Assembly (NCBI RefSeq): GCF_006337105.1
Contig: NZ_CP040871.1
Span: forward strand, 1,798,001 to 1,862,000
DNA: 64,000 bases
DNA from: Thermomonas aquatica
GTDB taxonomy: Bacteria; Pseudomonadota; Gammaproteobacteria; Xanthomonadales; Xanthomonadaceae
Direction of reading: 5' to 3'
The notes below the pieces were generated by a model. That model did not search any database and was not told the origin of the DNA. It saw nothing but the letters and a program-made list of their open reading frames with translations. Positions 9,814-19,019 of the stretch are shown here, piece after piece; the first letter of the stretch is position 1; each line of letters starts with the position of its first letter. The position numbers and the translations under genes were made by a program.

Positions 9814-9841
9814 AAAAAGCCCGGCTTTCGCCGGGCTTTTT
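9814..9841. terminator. Bidirectional intrinsic terminator
   Basis: An 11-bp perfect stem (AAAAAGCCCGG / CCGGGCTTTTT) with a 6-base loop. The A-run and T-run make it a terminator in both directions, between the converging TonB-domain gene and the ABC permease gene. Confidence 0.9.
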
Positions 9842-9860
9842 CTTTGCCGCGATCGGCGGG

Positions 9861-11050
9861 TCAGGCCGAGATCGCCAGCTTTTCCTGCTTGTAGCGCCAC
9901 ACCGCGGTGAACCACAGCAGCAGCGCCAGACCCAGCGAAGCGGCCAGGTAGATGCCCCATTGTCCGGCCGTCGCGCTTTCGCCGCGGGTGATCTTCTGGA
10001 TCATCTGGTTCTGCGACAGGAACGGCACGGCGTACTGCCACAGCGCGGTGTCCTTGACCGGATAGGCCATCAACGCATAGGCCGGCAGCATCGGCAGCAT
10101 CATCAACCAGACGATGTGGCTTTGCGCCTCCTTCATGCTCTTGGCCGCGGCGGCCAGGCTGGTCAGCAGGGCGGTGCCGATCAGCACCAGCGGCAGCAGC
10201 ACCAGCAGCAGCTTGCCCATCGCCAGGAAGCTGACGTCCATCATCTTTGCCGAGCCGCCGGCCAGGCTGGCGCTGGCCTTGAACGAAAGCAGGATCAGCA
10301 GCATCGACGCCAGGCCCAGCAGCACCGCGGCCAGCATCTTGCCGCTGACCAGCGCGCCGCGCGCCGCGGGCGTGGCCAGCAACGGCTCCAGCGATTGCCG
10401 CTCGCGTTCGCCGGCGGTGGTGTCCATCGCCAGGTGGGCGCCGCCGATGAAGGCGGACAGGGTCAGGATCAGCGGCAGCAGCATGGTCATGAACGCACCG
10501 CGCTTGGCCTCCTCGTTGGCCAGGTCGCGGGTGGCGGTATTGACCGGCGACGCCACCGACGGATTGATCCCGCGGGCGAGCAGGCGCAGCGCGCCGACCG
10601 ACTGGCTGAACACCTTGAGCGCTTCGCGCACGCGCGCGGTGGGCACGTCGGCGTTGCGGCGGGTGGAGTCGGTGACCAGCTCCAGCTTGGCCGGGCGCCC
10701 GGCCCGCCAGTCCTCGGCGTAGTCCCGGTCGATCACCAGCGCCACGTCGACCTGCTGGGCGCGGATGCGGTCCTCGATGTCGGCCGGCGCGGCCTTGCCG
10801 TTGATGCCGTAGCTGGCGAGGAAGGCGACCAGGTTGGGCGCGCGTTCGATGCCGACCACCGGCAACTCCAGCGGCTTCTCGAGCTGGGTTTCCTTGCGCA
10901 TCTCGCTGAGCTTGCCGATGCCGAGGAAGATCAGCGGATACAGCAGCGGCGAAATGAACAGGGTCAGGAAGAAGGTGCGGCGGTCGCGGAAGAAATCGCG
11001 CACTTCCTTGCGCATCACCGCGAGCAGGGTGGCGGAATACGAGAGCTTGT

Positions 11051-11054
<4 letters not shown>
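9861..11054 (-). CDS. ABC-2 type transporter permease (NatB-like)
   Basis: The 397-residue integral membrane protein starts MNKLSYSATLLAVMRKEVRDFF. It has an N-terminal membrane segment (about 28-48), a large extracytoplasmic domain (about 50-180), then five or so membrane segments. This is the layout of CcmB/NatB-type ABC-2 exporter subunits. The motif ERERQSLEPLLATP is typical of the coupling region in this family. The start overlaps the stop of the ATPase gene by 4 bp (ATGA), so the two are translationally coupled. The substrate is unknown; in NatAB it is Na+ export. It is the last gene of the eight-gene minus-strand cluster. Confidence 0.85.
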
Positions 11055-11806
<752 letters not shown>

Positions 11807-11834
11807 CGGGTCATTCCTTGGCTGGTCGCGGCGG

Positions 11835-13388
11835 TCACGGCTCGGAGCCGTTGAAGCTGGTGAACGGCGCGGCGTAATTGAGGGTGTCCAGGCATTTGCC
11901 GTCGAGCGCCTTGGCGTCGGCCTTCTCGATGAACTGGGTGAACAGCTTCGGCATGCAGCCGGCGCCGATCACGTTGTGGCCCTGGCCGCGCAGCACGAAC
12001 AGGCGGCCGTTCGGCAAGGTCTTCACCACTTCCTCGCCGTAGCGCGGCGGGGTGACCGGGTCGAACTCGCCCTCCAGCACCAGCGCCGGCACCTTGGTCG
12101 CCAGCGCCTTGTGGAAATCGGCGGGCACCTCGCCCTTCGGCCAGGCCTTGCACATCGCGGCCATGCCCACCGGCATCTGGTTGCCGAGCACGGTATCGGC
12201 GTCCTCGGCGCGCACCACCATGCTCTCGCCGTCCTCGCTGCAGACCACCGACATCTGCATGCCCATCGCCATCGCGTCCTTCATCTCGCCGGTCAGCATC
12301 CGGGTCAGCGCCATCAGGTTGTCGTAGCGGCCGGCGTTGGCTTCGTGGATCAGCTTGGGCAGCAGCGCGCCGGCCAGCGGCATGTAGGCGTACATCCGCA
12401 CCAGACCGGCCACGGTTTCCGCGTGCAGCACGCCTTCGGCGGCCTCGCCGGTGGTGGCGTCGCGGTATTTCACCGCGACCGGCGCGGCGCGCAGCTTGGC
12501 CAGCAGCTGGTCGAGCTCGGCGCGCGGGTCGCCCAGCTTGCCCTTGCAGGCCGGCGCCTTGCTGCACAGCGCGAACTGCAGGGCCAGCGCATCGTCCAGG
12601 TTGCGGGCGAAGATGTTGCCCAGCTGCAGGGTATTGGGCACCACCGAATCCAGCACGATGCTGCGGGTCGCCTGCGGGTGGCGCATCGCGTACTGCTGGG
12701 CGACGCGGGTGCCGTAGCTGACCCCGACCAGGTTGACCTGGGCGGCGCCGATCGCCTTGCGCACCTCGTCGAGGTCGGCGATCGCGTCGGTGGTGGTGTA
12801 GTGGCGCAGGTCGGCCTTCTTCGACAGCGCCTCCACGCACTTCGCCGCGCCGGCCTGCATCGCTTCGGGCGAGATGTCCGGCTTGTCGGCATCGGCGGCG
12901 TCGCCATCGCAGGACAGCAGGTTGGACTTGCCGGTGCCGCGCTGGTCGACCAGGATCACGTCGCGCTGCTTGCGCACTTCCTCGAACACCGGATCCAGGC
13001 TCGGATAGGTGTCGACCGCGGATTGCCCGGGGCCGCCGGCCAGGAAGAACACCGGGTCCGGTGCGGTCTCGCCGTCGCCGCTCGGCGGCAACCAGGCCAT
13101 GTTCAGCGCGATCTTGCGGCCAGCGGGCCGGCGGCGGTCCTCGGGCACCTCGAAGCGGGCGCACTGCGCTTCCAGGCTGTCCTTGCTGAAGGCCGAGCGC
13201 AGGCTGCAGGGCTTGAAGGCGATCCGGCCGAGCATGCGCGGCTTGACCGGTTCGGCATGGAGCGGGGCGGCGGCGTTGGCGGCGGTTTCGCCAGCGTCCG
13301 CGTCGGGCTTCGGCTTGAGGAACCTGTAGCCGAGGAATGCGGCGGCGATCGCCAGCGCGAGGATGGTTCTGGTCTTGCGGGACATCAT
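11835..13388 (-). CDS. Secreted or membrane-anchored alpha/beta hydrolase (TAP / proline-iminopeptidase-like)
   Basis: The 517-residue product starts MMSRKTRTILALAIAAAFLGYRFL, a signal or anchor helix. The alpha/beta-hydrolase core has the oxyanion segment FFLAGGPGQSAVDTYPSL, VDQRGTGKSN, and the nucleophile elbow GVSYGTRVAQQY. A catalytic Asp lies in LVLEGEFDPVTPP and a catalytic His in GQGHNVIG. This order matches S33-type peptidases with a TAP-like C-terminal domain, which cleave N-terminal residues from short peptides. Its position inside an ABC-exporter cluster suggests processing or degradation of a peptide or antibiotic; that is inference. Confidence 0.82.
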   Translation of the reverse strand: MMSRKTRTILALAIAAAFLGYRFLKPKPDADAGETAANAAAPLHAEPVKPRMLGRIAFKPCSLRSAFSKDSLEAQCARFEVPEDRRRPAGRKIALNMAWLPPSGDGETAPDPVFFLAGGPGQSAVDTYPSLDPVFEEVRKQRDVILVDQRGTGKSNLLSCDGDAADADKPDISPEAMQAGAAKCVEALSKKADLRHYTTTDAIADLDEVRKAIGAAQVNLVGVSYGTRVAQQYAMRHPQATRSIVLDSVVPNTLQLGNIFARNLDDALALQFALCSKAPACKGKLGDPRAELDQLLAKLRAAPVAVKYRDATTGEAAEGVLHAETVAGLVRMYAYMPLAGALLPKLIHEANAGRYDNLMALTRMLTGEMKDAMAMGMQMSVVCSEDGESMVVRAEDADTVLGNQMPVGMAAMCKAWPKGEVPADFHKALATKVPALVLEGEFDPVTPPRYGEEVVKTLPNGRLFVLRGQGHNVIGAGCMPKLFTQFIEKADAKALDGKCLDTLNYAAPFTSFNGSEP

Positions 13389-13461
13389 CGAACGGACCCC
13401 TTGTGGTGGTGCGTGGAGGCGATGGAGGAACGGAACGGGCGGGCGGCGGGCGGCGCGGCGT

Positions 13462-13659
13462 TCATGCGCCGTCCGGCAGGAAGATGTCCTCGATGCGGCC
13501 GTCGAACAGGCGCGCGATGCGGAACGCCAGCGGCAGCGACGGGTCGTACTTGCCGGTCTCCAGCGCATTGATGGTCTGCCGCGAGACCTCCAGCCGTTCG
13601 GCCAGCTCGCCCTGCGACCAGCCGCGCGCATCGCGCAATTCGCGCAGGCGGTTGTTCAT
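13462..13659 (-). CDS. XRE-family helix-turn-helix regulator (65 aa)
   Basis: This is a minimal Cro/CI-type repressor: MNNRLRELRDARGWSQGELA, then ERLEVSRQTINALETGKYDP, the helix-turn-helix, then LPLAFRIARLFDGRIEDIF. It consists of almost nothing but the DNA-binding domain. Its ATG overlaps the stop of the upstream membrane protein gene (ATGA), indicating coupled translation. Short XRE proteins of this type are often paired with small membrane proteins. A likely target is the palindrome at 15520-15537 ahead of the cluster. Confidence 0.88.
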   Translation of the reverse strand: MNNRLRELRDARGWSQGELAERLEVSRQTINALETGKYDPSLPLAFRIARLFDGRIEDIFLPDGA

Positions 13660-14084
13660 GGGTACCTGCGGCGCAGCAGCATGCGCGCCAGGCCGTAGCC
13701 GCCGACCAGCAGCAGGCCGGACACGCCCGCCACCTGCCTGGCCGGCCACGCGACCACGCCGGCATCGAGCAGGAACACCGCCACCAGCGAAGCCAGCAGC
13801 CCGCTGCCCGCGGCCCAGGCCAGCGCATCCAGTTCGATGCGGCGTTCCAGTTCGTCGCAGTCGCGCAGGAAGCGCAGGTAGCAGGCGAACAGCCAGGCCA
13901 TGCACAGCACCGGCGCCAGCACCAGGGCCAGGCGCACCGGCAGCGTCAGCCCGGGTAGGCGGATTGCCCATTTGTGCAGCACGGCCAGGGCGATGAACAG
14001 CAGGCTGGGCCACAGCGAGGCGCGGTAATAGCGGCGCAGCGCCGGGCTCAGGCTGTCCCGGTAGCGAGCCAGCAGCGCGTTCAC
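13656..14084 (-). CDS. Membrane protein, paralog 1 of 3 (142 aa)
   Basis: Unrecognised. GTG start (VNALLARYRDSL) overlapping the upstream stop by 4 bp (GTGA). It has about four hydrophobic segments. The internal motif CDELERRIELDALAWA closely matches IDELQRRIETEAIGIA in paralog 2 and VDEMQQRIELESIAFA in paralog 3. Compared with those it lacks about 60 N-terminal residues, including the first pair of membrane helices. It is located immediately before the XRE gene, with which it also overlaps. Function unknown. Confidence 0.72.
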   Translation of the reverse strand: MNALLARYRDSLSPALRRYYRASLWPSLLFIALAVLHKWAIRLPGLTLPVRLALVLAPVLCMAWLFACYLRFLRDCDELERRIELDALAWAAGSGLLASLVAVFLLDAGVVAWPARQVAGVSGLLLVGGYGLARMLLRRRYP

Positions 14085-14704
14085 AGGTAACGCCTGGTCA
14101 GGATCATCTTGGCGATCCCGTAAGTCATGCACAGCAGCGGGAACACCCAGATCATCGCGGCGGCGCTGTCGATGTCGATGACCTTGGCCTTCTGCAGCAG
14201 GCCGCCGGCGAAATACAGCACCGAGACCAGCAGGCTGGCGATGCCGATCGCCTCGGTCTCGATCCGCCGCTGCAGTTCGTCGATCTCGCGCAGGTAGCGC
14301 AGCGCGGCGCGCATCAGCAGCACGATCGCCAATACCGGCAGCACCGCCACCAGCGCCCGCAGCGGCACCGATTCGATCCCGCGCCTGATCAGGAAGATCG
14401 ACAGGAACAGCGACAGCGAGTAGCCGAGCATGATCGGCCACAGCGCGCGCAGGTAGCGCCGGCCGGCGGGCTGCGCGTACATCTCGTCGCAATGCGTGCG
14501 CCACCAGCGCGGCACCAGCAGGAACAGCAACGCGCCCAGCAGGTAGCCGGCGCCGATCCCGGTCCACAGGCCGACCGCGTCGTCCGGCCAGGCCAACAGC
14601 CAGCGGCCGGCCGCGGCCAGCGCCAACGAGGCCAGGCCGATGGCCACGAAGCTCCACATCCAGCGGCGCAGGGTCATGCCGGGGGCGTCGGATCCGGCGC
14701 TCAC
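14081..14704 (-). CDS. Membrane protein, paralog 2 of 3 (about 207 aa)
   Basis: Unrecognised. Membrane helices are at about residues 20-40, 50-68, 95-115, 120-140, 155-175 and 180-200. The cytoplasmic signature IDELQRRIETEAIGIA is shared with its two neighbours. GTG at 14704 overlaps the upstream TGA (GTGA) and gives VSAGSDAPGMTLRRWMWS; the internal ATG at 14677 (198 aa) is the alternative start. Tandem duplication within one operon is evident from the shared helix-motif-helix pattern. Function unknown. Confidence 0.72.
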   Translation of the reverse strand: MSAGSDAPGMTLRRWMWSFVAIGLASLALAAAGRWLLAWPDDAVGLWTGIGAGYLLGALLFLLVPRWWRTHCDEMYAQPAGRRYLRALWPIMLGYSLSLFLSIFLIRRGIESVPLRALVAVLPVLAIVLLMRAALRYLREIDELQRRIETEAIGIASLLVSVLYFAGGLLQKAKVIDIDSAAAMIWVFPLLCMTYGIAKMILTRRYL

Positions 14705-15330
14705 CGGAAACGCCCCGCGACCACCAGCTTGGCGACGCCATACACCCCGCACGTCAGCGGGAACACCATCGCCATCGCGATGCTGGCGGACAGGTCGATC
14801 ACCCGGGCCAGCTGCAGGAAGCCGCCGGCGAGGTAAAGCAGACTGACCAGCGCAGCGGCGAAGGCGATCGATTCCAGTTCGATCCGCTGCTGCATTTCGT
14901 CCACGTTGCGCATGTAACGCATGATCGCGCGCAATGCGAAGCCGATCGGCAGCGCCGGCAACAGCGCCGCCAGCGCGCGCAGCGCGGGGGCATCGATGCG
15001 CTTGAGCAGCAGCAGCGAGGCGAACACCGCCAGCACGTAGGCGCCCATCGCCGGCAGGAATTCGCGCAGGTAGCGTTGGCGCACCGCCGGGACGACGGTG
15101 TCGTAATTCGCCTGCGCGACCCGCGCGCGCAGGGACGGAATGCTGCGGATCGCGAACATCAGCACGAAGCCGATCGCCATGCCGATGGCGACCCCGCCGG
15201 GGAAATCGCGCTGGTCGCCCGACAAGGGGCTGTCCGGCGCATAACCCAACCAAGCCATGCCGACCGCCGCCAGGCCGGCAGCAGCCAGCAGGGCAGGGTG
15301 CGGGGTCGGGAGCGCGGGGCGGGCGGACAT
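14701..15330 (-). CDS. Membrane protein, paralog 3 of 3 (209 aa)
   Basis: Unrecognised. Starts MSARPALPTPHPALLAAAGL and has about six hydrophobic segments. The family motif VDEMQQRIELESIAFAAALV appears between membrane helices 4 and 5. The C-terminal part (VFPLTCGVYGVAKLVVAGR) parallels VFPLLCMTYGIAKMILTRR of paralog 2. It starts 3 bp after the 57-aa gene and overlaps paralog 2 by 4 bp. Confidence 0.75.
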   Translation of the reverse strand: MSARPALPTPHPALLAAAGLAAVGMAWLGYAPDSPLSGDQRDFPGGVAIGMAIGFVLMFAIRSIPSLRARVAQANYDTVVPAVRQRYLREFLPAMGAYVLAVFASLLLLKRIDAPALRALAALLPALPIGFALRAIMRYMRNVDEMQQRIELESIAFAAALVSLLYLAGGFLQLARVIDLSASIAMAMVFPLTCGVYGVAKLVVAGRFR

Positions 15331-15333
15331 GGC

Positions 15334-15507
15334 TCAACCTGCCTTGCGCGACTTGGCCAGGAACACCACGCCCAACGCGATGAACGCCGTCGCGACGCCG
15401 ACGAAGGCGGTTTGCCCGGCCGCCACCGCGGCGGCGGAAAAAGCCGTGCCCGCGCCGAGGAACGCAATGCCGGCGCCTTTCAGGCTTTTCGGATCCTGCT
15501 CGTTCAT
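15334..15507 (-). CDS. Small membrane protein (57 aa), first gene of the cluster
   Basis: Unrecognised. MNEQDPKSLKGAGIAFLGAG is followed by two hydrophobic stretches separated by about 5 residues (AFSAAAVAAG and AFVGVATAFIALGVVFLA), ending KSRKAG. It looks like a two-helix hairpin protein with a cytoplasmic, positively charged tail. Only 3 bp separate it from paralog 3. It directly follows the palindromic operator and promoter at 15520-15569. Confidence 0.65.
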   Translation of the reverse strand: MNEQDPKSLKGAGIAFLGAGTAFSAAAVAAGQTAFVGVATAFIALGVVFLAKSRKAG

Positions 15508-15519
15508 GCCGCCACCATG

Positions 15520-15569
15520 TGTCAAGGATGCTTGACATAACGATACGGGCATCGCGAACGGCTTGTCAA
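15520..15569 (-). promoter_or_regulatory. Promoter with operator-like palindrome for the XRE/membrane/ABC cluster
   Basis: On the minus strand a -35 TTGACA (15569-15564) and a -10-like TATCGT (15545-15540) are 18 bp apart. Just downstream lies a perfect inverted repeat, TGTCAAG-GATG-CTTGACA (15520-15537), near the expected start of transcription. A second copy of the half-site motif (CTTGTCAAG, 15562-15570) overlaps the -35. Two sites sharing half-sites around a promoter suggest repression, most simply by the XRE protein of the same cluster. Confidence 0.6.
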
Positions 15570-15589
15570 GCGTCCTTTACAGGCCGTCG

Positions 15590-16354
15590 CTATTTGTTGC
15601 TGACGTACTTCTCGCGGCGGATCTGCGGGATCGGCAGGCCGCATTCCTTCAGCGCCTCGAAGCAGGCATCGACCATGTTCGGGTTGCCGCACAGGTAGGC
15701 GATGTCGCCCTCCGCATTCGGCGCGAATTCGGCCAGCGCGTCCTGCACATAGCCGTGGCGGACGTCGGCATGGGCGAGCGGGGAACCGGCCTGCGGCAAT
15801 GCGCGCGAGAGGCAGGGCAGGTAGCGGAAGCCGGGATGGGCGTCGGCGAAGGCGCGGAACTCGTCGCCGTACAGCAGCTCCTCCGGGGTGCGCGCGCCCT
15901 GCAGCAGCACGACCTCGACCCCGCGGCCGGCGATCAGCTGCCCGAGCTGCGGCAGCATCGCCCGGTACGGGGTGATGCCGGTGCCGGTGCCGATCAGCAG
16001 GTAGCGCTGGTTGGCGTCGGCCGGCATCAGGCAGAAGCGCCCGTACGGCCCGCTGGCATCGACGCTGCCGCCGAGTTCCATGCCCTCGAACAGCGCGGTG
16101 GCGGCGCCGCCGGCCACGTAGCTCACCGCGATCTCCACCGCCTCGCCCGCGCCCAGCGCGTGGTCGTGCTGGGTCGCCAGCGAATAGCTGCGCCGCGCCG
16201 GCGCGCCATCCGCATAAGTGAAATGGACCTGGATGAACTGGCCGGGGATGTAGTCCAGCGGCTGGCCGTCGTCGCGCAGGAACGACAGGTGCGCCACGGT
16301 CGGCGCGATCATCCGCCGCGCGGTCAGCTTCAAGGGGAAATGCACGATGGCCAC
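15590..16354 (-). CDS. fpr: Ferredoxin--NADP(+) reductase
   Basis: Fpr is an FAD enzyme that moves electrons between NADPH and ferredoxin or flavodoxin. The 254-residue protein has the FAD-binding beta barrel with RRSYSLAT and GPYGRFCL. The NADP domain carries LLIGTGTGITPYRAML, and YLCGNPNMVD is near the C-terminus. The length and C-terminal LysTyr-rich tail fit the bacterial subclass. It is transcribed away from the following ABC exporter genes. Confidence 0.9.
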   Translation of the reverse strand: MAIVHFPLKLTARRMIAPTVAHLSFLRDDGQPLDYIPGQFIQVHFTYADGAPARRSYSLATQHDHALGAGEAVEIAVSYVAGGAATALFEGMELGGSVDASGPYGRFCLMPADANQRYLLIGTGTGITPYRAMLPQLGQLIAGRGVEVVLLQGARTPEELLYGDEFRAFADAHPGFRYLPCLSRALPQAGSPLAHADVRHGYVQDALAEFAPNAEGDIAYLCGNPNMVDACFEALKECGLPIPQIRREKYVSNK

Positions 16355-16492
16355 GCGGAACCCTGTTCGATGGATGCAACACAGCGTGGCGGGGGCGTGC
16401 GCACGCGGCCGCCTATACTAACCCGCACCCTGAAACCGGTATTTCCCGGCATGTCCTGCCAGGCCGCCTGCCGCGGCCGCGGAGCCTTCCGA

Positions 16493-17434
16493 ATGAGCGA
16501 AACCCAAGCGCCCGCGCTGCGCGTCGGCGACCTGCGCAAGACCTACGACAACGGCGTCGAGGCCCTGAAGGGCGTCAGCCTGGATGTCGCCCCCGGCGAT
16601 TTCTACGCCCTGCTGGGGCCGAACGGCGCCGGCAAGAGCACCCTGATCGGCATCGTCAGCTCGCTGGTCAACAAGAGCAGCGGCAAGGTCGAGGTGTTCG
16701 GCATCGACATCGACGCCGACCGCGACGCCGCGATGCGCCGGATCGGGCTGGTGCCGCAGGAACTCAACTTCAACATGTTCGAGAAGCCGCTGGACATCTG
16801 CGTGAACTACGCGGGCTTCTACGGCATCCCGCGCGCGCAGGCGCTGGCCCGCGCGGAGGAGGTGCTGAAGGAAGCGCTGCTGTGGGACAAGGCGGACAAG
16901 ATGAGCCGCACCCTGTCCGGCGGCATGAAGCGGCGGCTGATGATCGCCCGCGCGATGATGACCAAGCCGCGCCTGCTGATCCTCGACGAGCCCACCGCCG
17001 GCGTCGACATCGAGATCCGCCGCGGCATGTGGAAGACGCTGAAGGAGATCAACGCCGCCGGCACCACGATCATCCTCACCACCCATTACCTGGAGGAAGC
17101 GGAGAGCCTGTGCCGCAACCTCGCGATCATCGACCGCGGCGCGATCGTCGAGCAGGGGCCGATGAAGTCGCTGCTGGCCAAGCTCGACGTCGAAGGCTTC
17201 CTGTTCGACATCGACGGCGGCATCCCCGCGGCGCTGCCGGCGATCGAAGGCGCCACGCTCACCGTTGCCGACGACCATACCCTCGACCTCGACATGCCGC
17301 GCGCGATGGACCTCAACCGGGTGTTCGCCGCGTTCAACGCCGCCGGCATCCGGGTGCGCTCGATGCGCACCAAGGCCAACCGGCTGGAGGAACTGTTCGT
17401 GCGCCTGACCAGCAAGGAAGGAGCCGCCGCATGA
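16493..17434 (+). CDS. ABC transporter ATP-binding protein (YadG-like)
   Basis: The 313-residue ATPase starts MSETQAPALRVGDLRKTYDNG. Walker A is GPNGAGKSTL (about residues 42-51), the signature is TLSGGMKRR and Walker B is LLILDEPTAGVD. The H-loop is LTTHYLEEAE. A C-terminal extension after about residue 230 is typical of YadG/DrrA-like exporters. The permease gene overlaps its stop by 4 bp (ATGA). A frame extends upstream, but the family-like sequence starts here. Confidence 0.88.
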   Translation: MSETQAPALRVGDLRKTYDNGVEALKGVSLDVAPGDFYALLGPNGAGKSTLIGIVSSLVNKSSGKVEVFGIDIDADRDAAMRRIGLVPQELNFNMFEKPLDICVNYAGFYGIPRAQALARAEEVLKEALLWDKADKMSRTLSGGMKRRLMIARAMMTKPRLLILDEPTAGVDIEIRRGMWKTLKEINAAGTTIILTTHYLEEAESLCRNLAIIDRGAIVEQGPMKSLLAKLDVEGFLFDIDGGIPAALPAIEGATLTVADDHTLDLDMPRAMDLNRVFAAFNAAGIRVRSMRTKANRLEELFVRLTSKEGAAA

Positions 17435-18213
17435 GCGAGACCGCCGCCAACCCGAACCTGGTCGCGCTGGGCACCATCATCCGCCGCGAGGTGATGCGCA
17501 TCCTGCGCATCTGGGGCCAGACCCTGATGCCGCCGGCGATCACCATGACCCTGTACTTCCTGATCTTCGGCGGCCTGATCGGCTCGCGCGTGGGCAGCAT
17601 GGACGGGATCAGGTACATGGACTTCATCGTCCCCGGGCTGGTGATGATGAGCGTCATCCAGAACAGCTACGGCAACATCAGCAGCTCGTTCTTCGGCGCC
17701 AAGTTCGGCCGCCACATCGAGGAACTGCTGGTCAGCCCGATGCCGAACTGGGTGATCCTGACCGGCTACGTGGCCGGCGCGGTGCTGCGCGGGATGATGG
17801 TCGGCGCGATCGTGCTGTGCGTGGCGATGCTGTTCACCAGGGTGCGGCTGCCGCATCCGCTGGTGACGGTCAGCTCGGTGCTGCTGGGCGCGACGATCTT
17901 CTCGCTGGCCGGCTTCGTCAACGCGGTGTACGCCAAGAAGTTCGACGACATCGCCATCGTCCCGACCTTCATCCTCACCCCGCTGACCTATCTCGGCGGC
18001 GTGTTCTATTCGGTGAAGCTGCTGCCCGGCTGGGCCGAGGCGGCCACCCACCTGAACCCGATCTTCTACATGGTCAACGCGTTCCGCTACGGCCTGCTCG
18101 GGGTCAGCGACGTGCCGCTGTGGGTGGCCTATGCATTGATGCTCGGCTTCGTGTTCGCGCTGGCCGCGCTCGGGCTGTGGCTGCTCAAGCGCGGCGTCGG
18201 CCTGCGCAGCTGA
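17431..18213 (+). CDS. ABC-2 type transporter permease (YadH-like)
   Basis: The 260-residue integral membrane protein has six membrane segments in the ABC-2 arrangement. Hallmarks are YMDFIVPGLVMMSVIQNSYG, FGRHIEELLVSPMPNW (coupling helix) and LTPLTYLGGVFYSVKLLPGW. It closely resembles the YadH/NodJ group. Coupled to the preceding ATPase, it forms a two-gene exporter with unknown substrate. Confidence 0.88.
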   Translation: MSETAANPNLVALGTIIRREVMRILRIWGQTLMPPAITMTLYFLIFGGLIGSRVGSMDGIRYMDFIVPGLVMMSVIQNSYGNISSSFFGAKFGRHIEELLVSPMPNWVILTGYVAGAVLRGMMVGAIVLCVAMLFTRVRLPHPLVTVSSVLLGATIFSLAGFVNAVYAKKFDDIAIVPTFILTPLTYLGGVFYSVKLLPGWAEAATHLNPIFYMVNAFRYGLLGVSDVPLWVAYALMLGFVFALAALGLWLLKRGVGLRS

Positions 18214-18271
18214 CCTGCCCCGCGCATTCGCTACACTCCGCGCTCCCCCGAACCCGGAGTATGCGAGCGTG

Positions 18272-18958
18272 ATGTCGAACAAGAGCGTGTTGGCGTTGTG
18301 CGTGGCGATGGCCCTGCTGGCCGGTTGCAAGCCCAAGGACGCGGAAGCGCCTGCGGCCGCGCCGCCGCCGGCCGCCGATGCGCAGGTCGCGGCGGAAGTT
18401 CCGGCCGCCGCGCCGCCGGCGGAGGCCGCGGTCGCCGCACCGGCCGCCGCCGCCTTCGACATCGGCAAGATCCCGGCCAGCGACAAGCCGCTGCCGGCAT
18501 GGCCGTATGTCGTGCTGCCGACCGGCTACCACTACTACCGTGCCGAAGACATGGCCGGCCAGAGCAAGGACCTGGCGCGCGTGCCGGTGTGGACCGGCGG
18601 CCAGCTGCTGTGGCTGGAAGGCAGGACCTTCAGCGATGCGATCCGCAGCGACGACGGCAAGACCTATTCGAAGTTCGAGGTGCGCAAGAACCTGCAGCAG
18701 GCGATCGAGTCGCTGGGCGGCGTGCGCCTCAGCGAAACCAGCTACGACGAGGCCACCTACAAGGCCAACGAGAAGGCGCTGGACGATTTCCGCCAGGAGT
18801 TCGACCGCATCCGCGACGCCTACTGGTACGGCAGCGACGCCGATACCTGGGTGATCCGCCGCGCGGACAAGGCGGTGTGGGTGGTGCTGCAGACCGGCAA
18901 CGACGGCGGCGGCATCCTGGTCGCCGAAAGTCCGTTGCCGGCCGCGCCGGCGAACTGA
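18272..18958 (+). CDS. Lipoprotein of unknown function
   Basis: The 228-residue product has a lipoprotein signal (MSNKSVLALCVAMALLAGCK; lipobox LAGC). An Ala/Pro-rich spacer (about 25-65) and a soluble domain (about 66-220) follow. The domain includes PAWPYVVLPTGYHYY, WLEGRTFSDAIRSDDGKTYS and YWYGSDADTWVIRR. The spacer followed by a globular domain resembles outer-membrane or periplasmic lipoproteins that precede OmpA-type domains, but no OmpA motif is present. I chose the ATG at 18272; a GTG directly before it is possible. Confidence 0.72.
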   Translation: MSNKSVLALCVAMALLAGCKPKDAEAPAAAPPPAADAQVAAEVPAAAPPAEAAVAAPAAAAFDIGKIPASDKPLPAWPYVVLPTGYHYYRAEDMAGQSKDLARVPVWTGGQLLWLEGRTFSDAIRSDDGKTYSKFEVRKNLQQAIESLGGVRLSETSYDEATYKANEKALDDFRQEFDRIRDAYWYGSDADTWVIRRADKAVWVVLQTGNDGGGILVAESPLPAAPAN

Positions 18959-18985
18959 AACGCCCGCTCGGCTGCGCAACGCGAT

Positions 18986-19003
18986 GCCCGGCTTCGGCCG
19001 GGC
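18986..19003. terminator. UUCG-loop hairpin between converging genes
   Basis: GCCCGGC-TTCG-GCCGGGC: a 7-bp perfect stem with the very stable UUCG tetraloop, 28 bp past the lipoprotein stop and 17 bp past the tatD stop on the other strand. No T-run follows, so termination is likely weak. Confidence 0.45.
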
Positions 19004-19019
19004 GTCCGCGGCCGCCGGC

